Assembly (NCBI GenBank): GCA_948468225.1 | Contig: CAOKHH010000002.1 | Location: 62,001 to 126,000, forward strand | DNA: 64,000 nucleotides | From: an uncultured Clostridia bacterium | Lineage (GTDB): Bacteria > Bacillota > Clostridia > TANB77 > CAG-508 | Direction of reading: 5' to 3' | Shown: positions 63,142 through 64,000 of the stretch, piece by piece | Layout of the letters: every line of letters starts with the position of its first letter | Numbering within the stretch: position 1 is the first letter of the stretch | Program-made: the position numbers and the translations under genes | Notes under the pieces: generated by a model | What the model saw: only the letters and a program-made list of their open reading frames with translations | Databases searched by the model: none | Told to the model about the DNA's origin: nothing

Positions 63142-64000
63142 ATTTTTCTTAATTTTCCTACAATTTCTACCAAACTATCTACTAAATAATCTATATCTTC
63201 TTTTGTGTTTTCATCTCCAAATGTAGTTCTAAGTGCTCCTTTTGCAATCTCGTGTGGCAAACCTATTGCCATTAATACATGTGATGGATTAAGTGAGCCT
63301 GTGCTACATGCAGAACCGCTAGATGCACATATTCCCTTTGCATCTAAGTTTAATAATAACGCTTCTCCGGTCTATTCCTTTAAATGAAATATTTGCATTT
63401 CCTGGTAATCTAGTTTTTCTATCTCCATTTAATTTTACTTCTGGTATTCGCTCTTCTACCTGTGAAATATAATAATCTCTTAAACTAGTTAATTTTTCAT
63501 TATACTTATCGAAATTTTTATATGCTAATTCAATTGCCTTACCTAATCCTACAATTCCTGCAACATTTTCAGTTCCTGATCTTTTATCTTTTTCTTGATG
63601 TCCTCCATCTTGTATCTTTTTTAAATCTATTCCATCTCGTACATATAATGCTCCTACACCTTTTGGTCCATAAAATTTATGTGCAGACATAGATAGCAAA
63701 TCTATTCCCATTTCCTGTACGTTTATTCTTGAATTACCAACCGCTTGAACCGCATCCGTATGAAAATATATGTTCTTAAGTTTTGCAATCTCCCCTATCT
63801 CCTTTATAGGCTGTATAGTTCCTATTTCATTATTTGCAAACATTATACTTATTAAAATAGTTTTATCTGTTATTGAACTTTTTAGTTCATTTATGTTTAT
63901 AAATCCATTTTCATCTACATTTAAATATGTTACAACAAATCCTTCTTTTTCTAAACTTTTACAAGTATTTAATATTGCATGATGTTCAATTTTAGTGGTT
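63130..64000 (-). CDS. Cysteine desulfurase, N-terminus outside the window (read through a +1 shift at CGG)
   Basis: The gene is cut by the right edge. Visible motifs: 'MFANNEIGTIQPIKEIGEIA', 'YFHTDAVQAVGNSRI', the PLP lysine in 'MSAHKFYGPKGVGALYVRDG', and 'NISFKGID' before CGG (63367-63369). Skipping C gives 'GEALLLNLDAKGICASSGSACSTGS', which holds the catalytic Cys of the IscS/NifS family; without the shift this Cys is lost. It ends at 63130. Exact paralogue type (nifS or iscS) is not decidable here. Confidence 0.93.
63367..63369 (-). other. +1 frameshift site, codon CGG (cysteine desulfurase)
   Basis: GAC CGG AGA; skipping C gives GGA in 'FKGIDGEALLLNLD', a family-typical Gly. The inserted base could equally be the third of GAC. 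Confidence 0.88.

Noticed and set aside
2325-63369. Explaining the ten shifts as random sequencing or assembly errors
   Set aside because: Random single-base insertions would vary in base and in reading-frame position. Here the base is always C, always before GG, and always at the codon boundary. Systematic error at CCG motifs is still possible, but it should also affect CCG in other frames; there are many CGG sequences in other frames inside intact genes. It cannot be excluded without reads.
2325-63369. P-site tRNA slippage or a Shine-Dalgarno-stimulated site like that of prfB
   Set aside because: The codons before CGG are varied and several cannot re-pair in the +1 frame, and I saw no consistent SD-like stimulator or stop codon context.
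1-64000. CRISPR arrays, tRNA or rRNA genes, integrated phage
   Set aside because: No direct-repeat array, tRNA cloverleaf or rRNA segment was seen. The XerD-like recombinase is beside spoIIM, its usual place, and not with phage genes.

Overview
This is an AT-rich window from a Gram-positive, endospore-forming member of the Clostridia, probably an uncultured gut-type lineage. The grounds are the spoIIIA operon, spoIIM, spoIIP, dacF, cotJABC, a bifunctional adhE, QueH, and AGGAGG-type ribosome binding sites. I see no rRNA, tRNA, prophage, insertion sequence with a transposase, or CRISPR array. Most genes lie on the minus strand.

Layout: purH (cut by the left edge) and a phosphofructokinase (1-1752); the spoIIIAB-AH operon without spoIIIAA (1862-6128); a patch of compositionally different genes including dapB, plus cotJABC (6286-11465); an ABC-2 exporter, an LRR protein and a Zn/Mn-type ABC transporter (11574-17586); adhE, a tyrosine recombinase and spoIIM (18269-22821); SprT-like, queH, a glycosyltransferase, ruvB, pyrB, a guanylate-kinase-like gene, a GNAT/ATP-grasp fusion and dnaE (22907-33036); spoIIP, pepF, rpmE, a VanW-like protein and dacF (33184-40081); a MerR regulator and a five-gene flavodoxin/hydrolase cluster that share an operator (40182-44469); an ECF sigma/anti-sigma pair, HTH regulators, a lipid-type acyltransferase cluster, DUF1848 and a MATE-kinase fusion (44560-55886); vanZ, recG, nadD, clpE-like, pgsA, an LRR protein and a cysteine desulfurase cut by the right edge (56024-64000).

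The outstanding signal concerns decoding. Seven genes (spoIIIAH, ruvB, dnaE, dacF, the anti-sigma factor, recG, nifS/iscS) are each broken by single-nucleotide +1 shifts, ten sites in all. At every site the zero-frame codon is CGG, and skipping its C gives GGN (glycine) and restores the family sequence. At seven of the ten sites that glycine is a conserved family residue, for example the Walker A glycine of RecG and the PGPM and PGRGSG glycines of DnaE. In the other AT-rich genes I found no in-frame CGG read as an ordinary codon. Arg-CGG triplets occur only in eight compositionally distinct, probably acquired genes. This suggests that CGG is unassigned or read as a CGGN four-base glycine codon (or +1 shift site) in this organism. 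Systematic sequence error has to be excluded, but it does not explain why every event respects the reading frame.

Other structure includes a modular family of intergenic palindromes ending in CCCTAC, two large inverted-repeat elements, a 165-bp duplicated promoter region shared by dapB and a shorter dapB-like gene, and a classical 19-bp-spacer MerR promoter with a 25-bp palindrome.
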